Source of the DNA: Lamprocystis purpurea DSM 4197
GTDB taxonomy: Bacteria > Pseudomonadota > Gammaproteobacteria > Chromatiales > Chromatiaceae
DNA length: 64,000 nt
Direction of reading: 5' to 3'
NCBI RefSeq assembly: GCF_000379525.1
Contig: NZ_KB902498.1
Location: forward strand, 12,488 to 76,487
The position numbers were made by a program, and so were the translations under genes. This document shows, piece by piece, positions 45,605 to 54,207 of this stretch; within the stretch, counting starts at the first letter, position 1, and each line of letters opens with the position of its first letter. A model generated the notes under the pieces. The model was not told the origin of the DNA. It worked only from the letters and a program-made list of their open reading frames with translations, and made no database searches.

Positions 45605-48600
45605 ATGTTCAAGATCCTCCTACGACTGCGCCTCATCCCCGCCCTGCTGGCGCTGGCCAGCGGCCTGCTGGCCGCCGCGGCACCCGACCCCATCGTGCCC
45701 ACCGGCGGGGCGGGCGTCACCGCTCTCGCGGTGCCGCTGGTCCAACCAGCCGCACCGCCGGCCAGCGCGCCGACCGCCCCAGCCGCCCCGGCTCAGGCGC
45801 GGATCCAGGCCGACTACGGCAAGTTGCCCTACACCTTTGAGGCCAACGGCGGCCAGGCCGATGCCGCGGTCAAGTTCCTCGCGCGCGGCCCCGGCTACAG
45901 CCTGTTTCTGACGCCCGGTGAGGCGGTGCTGTCACTGCACACCAGTCAACCGAACCCGACGCCGCGGCCCCGGTTCGGCGCCCGGCCGGAGCCGGTGCCC
46001 GCGCCGACGCTGGCCGCGGTGCCGGAACCGGCCGCCGCGGCGACGCCCCCGGCGGTGCTGCGCCTGAGCCTGGTCGGCGCCAATCCCGACCCGGTCATCT
46101 ACGGCGAGGCGGCCCTGCCTGGCAAGGTCAACTACCTGCGCGGCAAGGACCCCGCGGCCTGGCGCACCGGGTTGTCCACTTATGCCAAGGTGCGCTATGA
46201 AGGCGTCTATCCCGGTGTCGATCTGGTCTATTACGGCACCCAGGGGCAACTGGAATATGACTTGGTGCTGGCTCCGGGAGCCGACCCCAAGATCATCCGG
46301 CTGGCCTTTGCGGGGGCGGATCAGATGCGGCTCGATGACACCGGCAATCTGGTCCTAACCCTGGGTGAAAGTCAGGTCGTCCAGCACAGCCCGCGGGTTT
46401 ATCAGGAGCGCAATGGGGAGCGCACGCCGATCCCCACCCGCTATGTGCTGGCGGACGACCAACAGGTGAGTCTGTCGGTCGGGGACTATGACGCCGGGCG
46501 CGCGTTGGTGATCGATCCGGTGTTGGTGTATTCCACCTATCTCGGCGGCAGCGGTGGCGCTGGCAATAGCGATGCCGATGCTGGCTGTAGCATCGCCGTG
46601 GACGGCGCCGGGAATGCCTACGTGACGGGATATACCGGATCCACCGACTTCCCGACACGCGATGCCTTGCAGCCCGACTTGGGCGGCGGATACGACGATG
46701 CTTTTGTCGCCAAGCTCAGTGCCGATGGCGACACGCTGGTCTACGCCACCTACCTCGGCGGTAGCGGCCTCGACATTGGCAATGCCATCGCCGTGGACGG
46801 CGCCGGTAATGCCTACCTGACGGGAGATACCTCCTCCACCGACTTTCCGACCTACCATGCCCTGCAGCCAAACTATGCCGGGAAATACGAAGATGCCTTT
46901 GTCGCCAAGCTCAGTGCCGATGGCGCCACGCTGGTCTATGCCAGCTACCTCGGCGGTGGCAACTTCGACTATGGCTACGGCATCGCCGTGGACGGCGCCG
47001 GGAATGCCTATGTGACGGGAGTTACCAGCTCAAACGACTTCCCGATCCGCCATGCCCTGCAGCCCGACTCCGGTGGAGTCTCAGATGCCTTTGTCGTCAA
47101 GCTCAGTACCGATGGCGAGACGTTGGTCTACGCCACCTATCTCGGCGGTAGCAGCACCGACTTTGGCAGACGCATCGCCGTGGACGGCGCGGGGAATGCC
47201 TACCTGACGGGATATACCGAGTCTACCGACTTCCCGACACGCCATGCCCTGCAGCCCGACTCCGGCGGAGACCGCGATGCCTTTGTCGCCAAGCTCAGTG
47301 CCGATGGCGCCACGCTGGTCTACGCCAGCTACCTCGGCGGTGGTAACTACGACGCTGGCTCTGGCATCGCCGTGGACGGCGCCGGGAATGCCTACCTTAC
47401 GGGAACGACCGCTTCCGCCGACTTCCCGACCTGCCAGGCCCTGCAGCCTGACTCCGGCGGATACGCCGATGCCTTTGTCGCCAAACTTAGTGCCGATGGC
47501 GCCACGCTTGTTTATGCCAGCTACCTCGGCGGTAGCGGCGGGGACGAGGGCAGTGGCATCGCCGTGGACGGCGCCGGGGGTGCCCACCTGATAGGACAGA
47601 CCGGCTCCCCCGACTTCCCGACCCGCGACGCCATCCAGCCGGCCAATGGCGGCGGGAATGACGCCTTTGTCGCCAAGCTAAGCGCCGATGGCGCAACGCT
47701 GGTCTACTCCACCTACCTCGGGGGCAGCGATCAGGAACAAGGGGCCGGCATCACCGTAGACGGTGCCGGGACTGCCTACCTGACCGGATTCACCGCTTCC
47801 GCCAACTTCCCGACCCGCGAGGCATTGCAGCCTGACGTCGGCGGCGGCGGAAACGGCGATGCTTTTATCGCCAAGATCGCGGCCGGGCCGGCCGCACGCG
47901 TGGCGGCGTTGCCCTGGCTCGCAGGTCTCGGCGATCTGACGGGTAATGGTTCCCAGCACCTTGCGGTCTTGTTCGCGGATGCCGCGGCGGGAGCGGTAAC
48001 CGCCCGGATCAAGAATGCCGCCACCGGAACCCAGATCCAGACCTTCGTCTTCGATCAAGCGTACGCGCCCCTGGATCTCGCCGTAGTCCCCGACCAGAAC
48101 GGCAACGGCGCCCCGGAGTTGGCGCTGCTGGGATGGCGCGCGACCGACAGCCGCGTCCAGGTCGAGCTGCGCGACACCCTCACCGGCGAGCGCTTGACCG
48201 CGGTCGCCTTCAACCCCGCCTTCGCGCCCCAGCGGCTGGCGGTTCTGCCCGATCGCAACGGCAACGGCGCGGTGGAACTGGCGGTGCTCGGCATCAAGGC
48301 CGGTAACGGGGCGATTGCCGCCGAGATCAAGGACGCCGCCACCGGCGCCGGGCTGGCGCAGGTGTTTTTCGCCAAGACCTTCCGACCCGTGGATTTCGCC
48401 GCGGTCGCCGACGCCAACGGCAACGGGGCCGCGGAACTCGCCGTACTGGGGGTCAATGCCGCCGGTCAGCCGCGGGTCGAACTGCGCGATAGCAGTAGCG
48501 CGGCCCTGGTGAAGGTCCTGTGGTCGCCGAACTGGACCACCCCGTTGAACCTGGCCGAGCTGCCGGACGCCAACGGCAATGGCACCCCGGAGATGGCGGT

Positions 48601-48991
48601 GCTGGGACAGGGGCGTTCGTCCGTCCTGGTGAAGACCGCGGATACGGGCACCGGCGACCAACTCGGGTTCGTCTACTACAACCCGAACTTCACGCCGCGC
48701 CAGGTGGCCGCGCTGCCCGACCTCAATGCCAATGGCGTGGCCGAACTGGCGGTGTTGAGCCGCGATGCCGCCGGTCAACTCAAGACCGAACTGCGCGATG
48801 CCGTCAGCGGTGTGCTGGTACGAAACCTCTGGTTCGATCACCTCGCCCCGCTGGACCTGGCGGTGCTGCCTGATCTGAATGGCAACGGCAGTCCGGAGAT
48901 CGCCGTGCTCGGCGTGCCGGCGGCGGGCGTGGCACAGGTCCTGATCAAGGATAGCGCGACCCAGGCGGTGGTCAGTCGGCTGGACTTCTAG
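45605..48991 (+). CDS. Secreted protein with seven SBBP repeats and seven NGNG repeats
   Basis: A 1128-residue protein. A signal peptide (about 1-27, IPALLALASGLLAAAAP) precedes a DUF-type domain seen before SBBP proteins (FEANGGQ, YPGVDLVYYG). Seven tandem SBBP units of about 63-68 residues follow (VYATYLGGS, IAVDGAGNAYLTG, DAFVAKLSADG), consistent with one seven-bladed propeller. The C-terminal half has seven repeats carrying DxNGNGxxELAVLG, resembling calcium-binding FG-GAP loops and probably a second propeller. No LPXTG or PEP-CTERM anchor is visible. Adhesion or surface binding is plausible. Confidence 0.8.
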   Translation: MFKILLRLRLIPALLALASGLLAAAAPDPIVPTGGAGVTALAVPLVQPAAPPASAPTAPAAPAQARIQADYGKLPYTFEANGGQADAAVKFLARGPGYSLFLTPGEAVLSLHTSQPNPTPRPRFGARPEPVPAPTLAAVPEPAAAATPPAVLRLSLVGANPDPVIYGEAALPGKVNYLRGKDPAAWRTGLSTYAKVRYEGVYPGVDLVYYGTQGQLEYDLVLAPGADPKIIRLAFAGADQMRLDDTGNLVLTLGESQVVQHSPRVYQERNGERTPIPTRYVLADDQQVSLSVGDYDAGRALVIDPVLVYSTYLGGSGGAGNSDADAGCSIAVDGAGNAYVTGYTGSTDFPTRDALQPDLGGGYDDAFVAKLSADGDTLVYATYLGGSGLDIGNAIAVDGAGNAYLTGDTSSTDFPTYHALQPNYAGKYEDAFVAKLSADGATLVYASYLGGGNFDYGYGIAVDGAGNAYVTGVTSSNDFPIRHALQPDSGGVSDAFVVKLSTDGETLVYATYLGGSSTDFGRRIAVDGAGNAYLTGYTESTDFPTRHALQPDSGGDRDAFVAKLSADGATLVYASYLGGGNYDAGSGIAVDGAGNAYLTGTTASADFPTCQALQPDSGGYADAFVAKLSADGATLVYASYLGGSGGDEGSGIAVDGAGGAHLIGQTGSPDFPTRDAIQPANGGGNDAFVAKLSADGATLVYSTYLGGSDQEQGAGITVDGAGTAYLTGFTASANFPTREALQPDVGGGGNGDAFIAKIAAGPAARVAALPWLAGLGDLTGNGSQHLAVLFADAAAGAVTARIKNAATGTQIQTFVFDQAYAPLDLAVVPDQNGNGAPELALLGWRATDSRVQVELRDTLTGERLTAVAFNPAFAPQRLAVLPDRNGNGAVELAVLGIKAGNGAIAAEIKDAATGAGLAQVFFAKTFRPVDFAAVADANGNGAAELAVLGVNAAGQPRVELRDSSSAALVKVLWSPNWTTPLNLAELPDANGNGTPEMAVLGQGRSSVLVKTADTGTGDQLGFVYYNPNFTPRQVAALPDLNANGVAELAVLSRDAAGQLKTELRDAVSGVLVRNLWFDHLAPLDLAVLPDLNGNGSPEIAVLGVPAAGVAQVLIKDSATQAVVSRLDF

Positions 48992-49172
48992 TCCTTAGTG
49001 GTGCCGGCTTCCAGCTGGCGCCAACCCGGCGGATGCGGTGAGGAACTGTGACTAGTGGCGAATGGGGCAACCTGTTGCATCGCGAACGATGCGGTTCGCG
49101 CCTCACCGCTTCCACGGGCGGCTGCGTATCAAACACCCAGCCGGTCCGTCCAACCAGTGTGTCGTTCACAGG

Positions 49173-49712
49173 TCACCGGCTGGAGCCCGCCTCGCCGGCC
49201 AGACGCAAGACCTCGGTGACCAGCCCGTCCGCTAACCGATAGCCTTGCCGCGATAGCTCCGTCAAGACCGGCGCGACGCGGTCAAGCAGAGCAGACCGTT
49301 TGGCGGCCAACAGCACTCCGGCCAGGCCCACCACGGGGACCCCGCGGCGCCTGGCGATCTCCCGGCCGCGGCGCTCGTCGATCAGCAGGAAGCGACAGCG
49401 GATTTGCTCGGCCAGCAGGATCGCCGACGCCTCCCCGCGGTCCAGCGACAGACACAGACGGTCAAGCTCCGGGTCACCGCTTTGGGCAAGCGGTCGCGGC
49501 TGTATTACGCCCGCGGCATGGGCGGACGACAACACCCGGGTTCCCGGTCGGTCCGAATCCAGGCACAACTCGTCCAGAACGGTTTCGGGAACCAGTACGG
49601 ACCCGTAAAGGGATGTCAGCAGCGACAGGCGGTCGATCCGGGCCAGGCCGATCAATGGTCCCGCGTCCGCGACGACAGCCTTGTTCACAAGGATACCGTC
49701 AGAGCGCGGCAT
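49173..49712 (-). CDS. DUF3368-family PIN-like toxin
   Basis: A 179-residue PIN-fold protein of the DUF3368 type. The N-terminal VVADAGPLIGLARI has the first Asp; later acids lie in LDRGEASAILLA and LLIDERRGREIARRRG. Such proteins pair with UPF0175 antitoxins. It overlaps the antitoxin by 14 nt and is downstream of it. Confidence 0.82.
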   Translation of the reverse strand: MPRSDGILVNKAVVADAGPLIGLARIDRLSLLTSLYGSVLVPETVLDELCLDSDRPGTRVLSSAHAAGVIQPRPLAQSGDPELDRLCLSLDRGEASAILLAEQIRCRFLLIDERRGREIARRRGVPVVGLAGVLLAAKRSALLDRVAPVLTELSRQGYRLADGLVTEVLRLAGEAGSSR

Positions 49713-50031
49713 CCAACTCGCCCGCTAATTCCTCCACCGGGTAGTCCACGGCGGCCAGGCCGAGCGACCCAAGCAGGTCGATAAATTCGCCCAAGGACAG
49801 CCCGGCAACCTTGGCCGCTTGCGCCAGGGTCAGTTGCCGACGCTCGAACAGACTCAGCGCCAAGGCGCGGTGGACCCCTTGATCCAGCAGCCGTCGGTCG
49901 AACGGCAAGGCGAGGATGGCAGGACGGCCGTGCTTCGTGATGAGGGAGATTTGGCCAAGCTCGGCGTCCTTCAGCAGGTCGCCGGAGCGGGTGCGGAGAT
50001 CCCGGACGGAGAAGACATCAAGCGTTTCCAT
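49699..50031 (-). CDS. Antitoxin with Phd-like N-terminus and UPF0175 C-terminus
   Basis: A 110-residue protein. Residues 1-45 (FSVRDLRTRSGDLLKDAELGQISLITKHGRPAI region) resemble Phd/YefM antitoxins, while residues about 55-100 resemble UPF0175 (LSLFERRQLTLAQAAKVAGL, then FIDLLGSLGL). A DNA-binding half joined to a PIN-binding half is sensible for an antitoxin. It overlaps its toxin gene. Confidence 0.78.
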   Translation of the reverse strand: METLDVFSVRDLRTRSGDLLKDAELGQISLITKHGRPAILALPFDRRLLDQGVHRALALSLFERRQLTLAQAAKVAGLSLGEFIDLLGSLGLAAVDYPVEELAGELDAAL

Positions 50032-50552
50032 GGAAAACCTCGAATATGTGTGCCTACAAAGCGTAGCATAAATCGACGCGCCAGGATCAGTCTACCCAGC
50101 CCGCCGATCACATCAGCAATCCGACCTAACCTCAGGCGATTGGCAACGGATCTATGGATCGCGGACTGACCGGCGGGTCCGCGGCGCGGACCGAGCACGG
50201 TCGGCCGGAGCGATCGGCAAGGCCGCGCGCCCTGCCGCTCAACAAAAATGGTCGGGGCCTTGGTCGGTAGAGCAAGAAACTTGGGCATTTCTGCCGTACC
50301 ATGCCTACCTTTGAGGTTGGGCAAGGACGCGGGCGAAGGAGCCGGATGGACGCTGCGGCGCGGCAGCCGTCGGCGGGCATCGGGCGGCCCAGGGCCGGAC
50401 GAGGGTTCATCACGCCCGCGCCGCCGTGAGGCGGGCGAAGCGGGTACATCATGGTCGCCGCCCGGAGTGACGCGAGTTCCGGGGAGCGCCACCGCCCTCG
50501 TTGCGGGCGGCAACATCACTGAGGGCCCAGATTACGGGCACGTGGAGGAATC
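50032..50552. other. Gene-free leader region upstream of glgC
   Basis: I see no credible gene in these 520 bp. Open frames here lack homology and ribosome sites. A good Shine-Dalgarno (GGAGGA, 50544-50549) precedes glgC. Confidence 0.4.
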
Positions 50553-51812
50553 ATGAATAACGATCGAATCATTGCTTTCGTCATGGCCGGCGGCCAAGGT
50601 GCGCGGCTCCAACCCCTGACCTCAGCCCGCTCCAAGCCTTCCGTGCCCTTCGGTTCCCGCTACCGCATCGTCGATTTCGTGCTCAGCAATCTGGTCAATT
50701 CCCAGATTCAGACCATCTATCTGCTGGTGCAATACAAGTCACAGTCCTTGATCGAGCATGTCCGCAAGGCCTGGACCATCTCGCCCTTGCTCCAGAGTCA
50801 GTTCGTCACCGTGGTGCCGCCGCAAATGCGTTCCGGCGATCATTGGTTTCAGGGGACCGCCGATGCCGTTCACCAGAACATCAACCTGATCGAGGAGCAT
50901 CGGCCCGACCTGGTGGTGGTGTTCGGGGCGGATCATATCTATCGGATGGATATCCGGCAGATGGTGGACTTCCACAAAGAGCGCCAGGCCGATGTGACCA
51001 TTGCCGCCCTGCCGGTGCCGCTGCGGGATGCCTCCTCGTTCGGTGTCATCGCCGCCAATGCGCAGGGACAGATCAGCGCGTTCGAGGAGAAGCCGGCCCA
51101 TCCCACGCCCTTGGCCACCGATCCCACCCAGGCCTATGCTTCCATGGGCAACTACGTCTTCAACACCGATGTGCTGCTCCAGGCGCTGCGCGAGACCCAG
51201 GAGGCCGGCGAGACCGATTTCGGTCACCATGTGCTGCCGCGACTGCTGCAAACCCATCGGCTGTTCGCCTATGACTTTGCCACCAACATCATTCCCGGTA
51301 TCAAGGATTACGAGGACCGCGTCTACTGGCGCGATGTGGGTAACATCGACGCCTACTTCGATGCCCATAAAGACGTGCTGGGCGCGCAACCGACGTTCGA
51401 TATGTTCAACCCCGAGTGGCCTGTATTCTCCAGCGGTTACCAGGGTCCGGTCGCGCGGATCCAGGGCGGTGAAATCCGCAACAGTCTGCTCGGTGCCGCT
51501 ACCGTGATCCATGAGGGAACGCGCATCACCAACTCCATCATCCGGCGCGAGACCGTGATCGAGGATGACGTGGTCCTGGAGAACTGCATCGTCATGGACT
51601 ATGTGCGGGTCTGCCGCGGAGCGCATCTGCGTAACGTGATCGTGGACCGCCATAACCTTATCGAAGCGGGCGAGCGAATCGGTTTCGATGCGGAAAAGGA
51701 CCGTCAGCGTTATACGGTGACGCCGGGCGGTGTGACCGTGATTCCCGCCGGCCGCGTCAGCTATTTCGCCCGTGATATTCGCGGGACCGGGCGCGGGGGG
51801 TATGGGGAGTGA
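50553..51812 (+). CDS. glgC: Glucose-1-phosphate adenylyltransferase
   Basis: A 419-residue enzyme making ADP-glucose for glycogen. It has the nucleotide loop AGGQGARLQPLT with SKPSVPFG, the substrate-site GTADAVHQN, and the FEEKP Lys region. The C-terminal left-handed beta-helix region (LLGAATVIHEGTRI) is present. Other glg genes are not in the window. The gene ends just before a dispersed repeat copy. Confidence 0.96.
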   Translation: MNNDRIIAFVMAGGQGARLQPLTSARSKPSVPFGSRYRIVDFVLSNLVNSQIQTIYLLVQYKSQSLIEHVRKAWTISPLLQSQFVTVVPPQMRSGDHWFQGTADAVHQNINLIEEHRPDLVVVFGADHIYRMDIRQMVDFHKERQADVTIAALPVPLRDASSFGVIAANAQGQISAFEEKPAHPTPLATDPTQAYASMGNYVFNTDVLLQALRETQEAGETDFGHHVLPRLLQTHRLFAYDFATNIIPGIKDYEDRVYWRDVGNIDAYFDAHKDVLGAQPTFDMFNPEWPVFSSGYQGPVARIQGGEIRNSLLGAATVIHEGTRITNSIIRRETVIEDDVVLENCIVMDYVRVCRGAHLRNVIVDRHNLIEAGERIGFDAEKDRQRYTVTPGGVTVIPAGRVSYFARDIRGTGRGGYGE

Positions 51813-51848
51813 GATCGCAATCGCGGGTGCGGAGGCCTTGATCGTAAT

Positions 51849-51945
51849 CCCGGCCAGCGGCGTGCGTAGTCAGGGCTTCCAGCCCTGACGGTGTCAGGCC
51901 AGGATGGCCTGACTACGCACGGGCGGAATCTTGATCGAGGCCGGT
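51849..51945 (-). repeat. Dispersed repeat family D, copy 2
   Basis: Inverse of 7643-7752, including GTCAGGGCTTCCAGCCCTGA and the flanking GGAATCTTGATC. It overlaps the last codons of the adjacent YkuD gene (stop at 51913), so it forms that gene's C-terminus. Confidence 0.75.
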
Positions 51946-52428
51946 GCGGATCTGTATCGGCGTCCCCACCGGGGTGGCATCGAACAAGTCCACCAGCTCC
52001 GCGCTGTGCATCCGGATGCAGCCATGCGAGCGGGGTTCTCCCAAGGGCACGCAGTCCGGGCAGCCGTGGATATAAATGAAGCGGCGGAGCGTGTCGACAC
52101 CGCCGCCGCGGTTGATGCCTGATTCGCATCCGGTCAGCCACAGGATGCGGGTCAAGATCCAGTCACGTTCCGGATAGGCCGCCGCCAGTTCAGGTCCGTA
52201 GATCTCGCCGGTCGGGCGGCGGGCACGGAACACGGTGCCGACGGGACAGCCGGCGCCGATGCGCAGCCGCACCCGGTGCAGTCCGCGCGGTGTGCAGCCA
52301 CTCCCGTTGAATTCTCCCACGCCGTTCAAGGCGGTCGAGACCGGGTAGCGGGTGCGCACCCGTCCTCCCGCAAAGAGGGTCAGGGTCTGGTTGTCGATAT
52401 CGATAGCGATATGGGATGACGTCGTCAT
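51913..52428 (-). CDS. L,D-transpeptidase (YkuD) family protein
   Basis: A 171-residue YkuD protein with IHGCPDCVPLGEPRSHGCIRM: catalytic His and Cys present. No signal peptide is evident from the ATG at 52428, unlike the lipoprotein at 924-1520; the frame is open to 52500. The C-terminal ILDQDSARA-like tail lies in a dispersed repeat. Confidence 0.85.
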   Translation of the reverse strand: MTTSSHIAIDIDNQTLTLFAGGRVRTRYPVSTALNGVGEFNGSGCTPRGLHRVRLRIGAGCPVGTVFRARRPTGEIYGPELAAAYPERDWILTRILWLTGCESGINRGGGVDTLRRFIYIHGCPDCVPLGEPRSHGCIRMHSAELVDLFDATPVGTPIQIRTGLDQDSARA

Positions 52429-52642
52429 TTTTTCTTTCTCGCCCCGGCATCGATGATCGTTCCGGCCAACTCCCGCCGAGGTCCTGGTAAGGCGTTCCAT
52501 CTTATCTTGTTGGTCTGTGCTCGCTGCGAGGTACCATCCATGGCACTGGATTCCGGCATCCTGCCGGAATGACGTAGCAACTTAAGTTGGAATGGGATAC
52601 CAGGTTGTAGGTCTGATCCATGAGATGTTCACAGATGATTTT

Positions 52643-54202
52643 TTATCTGTGAATATCTGTGACCTCTGTGGATACATCCGGATGATCGCTCTGGCCGGAG
52701 TGCCGATCATGGCCCTCGCCGCGCAGCCGCGCGAATGTCTCCGGGAAGCTGCGGATCAGGATATGCCGTGCCAGGTGGAAGGCAAAACTGTGTTGCTGGT
52801 TACGTGAATAATCGAAATAGCGGAACAGGGTCGTGGTCCCGGAATCACTCGACGGAGCCCAGCCGTATTTCACGCGCTTCATGCGGCTGGGGTAGAACCA
52901 GAACATGCGATAGAGGCTTTGCAGGAAGAAGTGCCGGTCGCGTTCATCCACGCGGTTCGAGGTATCCTTTTCCAGTTCGCGAATCAGTTGGTCGTAATAG
53001 GGGTCGTTGTCGTCGGCGCTGCGCCGCTCGCCGAGCATGCGCTTGGTCTCGAAATAGACGCGGTCCAGCGGAAGTTTGCGTCCCGGCGCATCCTCGCCGA
53101 TCAGTTCACGGGCCAGGTCTTCACTCACCTCCCCATAGGCGCGGCCGAGCAGGTCGAGCAGCAGCCGCTCATGCGGCTGCAATTCCGGCGGGAAGGCGAA
53201 CATGGCCCGCAGATTCGCCATGAAGATGAAGGCCACATCGGCCTCGCTCAGATCATCGAGCAGTTGGGTATGCGAGGTCCAATTGCGGACTTCCTTCAGG
53301 ATGGTGCCGTAGGCGGCCATGTAGGTGCCCTTGTCCTGCAGGTGATTGACCTTGGCGCGATTGTCCCATTCCCGGCTCAGGGCGTGCAGGAAGATCCGAT
53401 AACGCTGCTTGCGCTGTTCCGCCGGCCGCGGTGCGGTCAAGGGCAGCAGGGCGGTCAGGCTGCCCAAATAGTCGCGCACATAGACGGGACAGGCCGGTCC
53501 CGGCGGCCATTCGGGTTCGTCCTCCCGCTTGAAGAACAGTGAGAAGACCAGAGCGGCCCCGTCTCCTTGGTCCATCATCGCCTCCGCGGCGGCACAGCCG
53601 CGCAGTATCCCGCGGCGCAGGACGGAATACTCATCCGCGCGCTTATCTAGGATCCAGCGATTGACCTCGGCATCGCGTTTGGTATGGATGACCGGGGGGT
53701 GCAGTTTCGCCGCGGCAAACGCCTGCGTAATGGAGGTGAGCTGATCCCCGTGATTCGAGCAGAAGAGGATGTGCCGCTTTGGGAACCCGGCCTCGATCAG
53801 CAGTTCGGTGAAGATATGATAGCCTGCCACTTTTTTCAATTCATTGACGGCGGCTCGCCACACCGGTCCCAGGGGTTGACTATCGCCCCGCTGCTCCCGC
53901 AGATAGCCTTTCTCCCGCAGAAAGCTGTCGATCTCGGCGACACACTCCGGGTCATCCAGGTCGTAATCCTCATAGGGCTTCAGGTCGATATCGATGACCA
54001 CATAGTCGATTTCGCTCAAGCGCATGGGATCACGAACGAAACGCAAGGCGGCGAAGAAGGTGGTCTTGAGGGTGACGCCGCGGTCCTCCAGCCATTCTTT
54101 GAGGTCCTGCACGGCAGTCGGCGCGTCGGCCAGGCCGAAGACCTGATCAACGGTGGCCTGGATATCGCTTTCAAAGTCTTCGATCCACAGAAAATGGCTC
54201 AT
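52643..54202 (-). CDS. Receiver-domain protein with unrecognised output domain
   Basis: A 519-residue soluble protein. Residues 1-180 fit a response-regulator receiver: acidic pair E8-D9 (FLWIEDFESD), phosphoacceptor D71 in YVVIDIDL, S149 in HILFCSN and K175 in VIHTKRD. About 60 residues are inserted after D71. The other ~340 residues are helical, Arg-rich, and show no DNA-binding or enzymatic motif I recognise. The gene starts 5 nt after the histidine kinase-like gene, so the two should be partners. The last residues (DRHSGQSDHP...) may be variable. Confidence 0.7.
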   Translation of the reverse strand: MSHFLWIEDFESDIQATVDQVFGLADAPTAVQDLKEWLEDRGVTLKTTFFAALRFVRDPMRLSEIDYVVIDIDLKPYEDYDLDDPECVAEIDSFLREKGYLREQRGDSQPLGPVWRAAVNELKKVAGYHIFTELLIEAGFPKRHILFCSNHGDQLTSITQAFAAAKLHPPVIHTKRDAEVNRWILDKRADEYSVLRRGILRGCAAAEAMMDQGDGAALVFSLFFKREDEPEWPPGPACPVYVRDYLGSLTALLPLTAPRPAEQRKQRYRIFLHALSREWDNRAKVNHLQDKGTYMAAYGTILKEVRNWTSHTQLLDDLSEADVAFIFMANLRAMFAFPPELQPHERLLLDLLGRAYGEVSEDLARELIGEDAPGRKLPLDRVYFETKRMLGERRSADDNDPYYDQLIRELEKDTSNRVDERDRHFFLQSLYRMFWFYPSRMKRVKYGWAPSSDSGTTTLFRYFDYSRNQQHSFAFHLARHILIRSFPETFARLRGEGHDRHSGQSDHPDVSTEVTDIHR

Positions 54203-54207
54203 TGGCC

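Noticed and set aside
50248-50556. A 102-codon plus-strand frame before glgC
   Set aside because: Arg/Gly-rich with no homology and no ribosome site; it overlaps the glgC Shine-Dalgarno.
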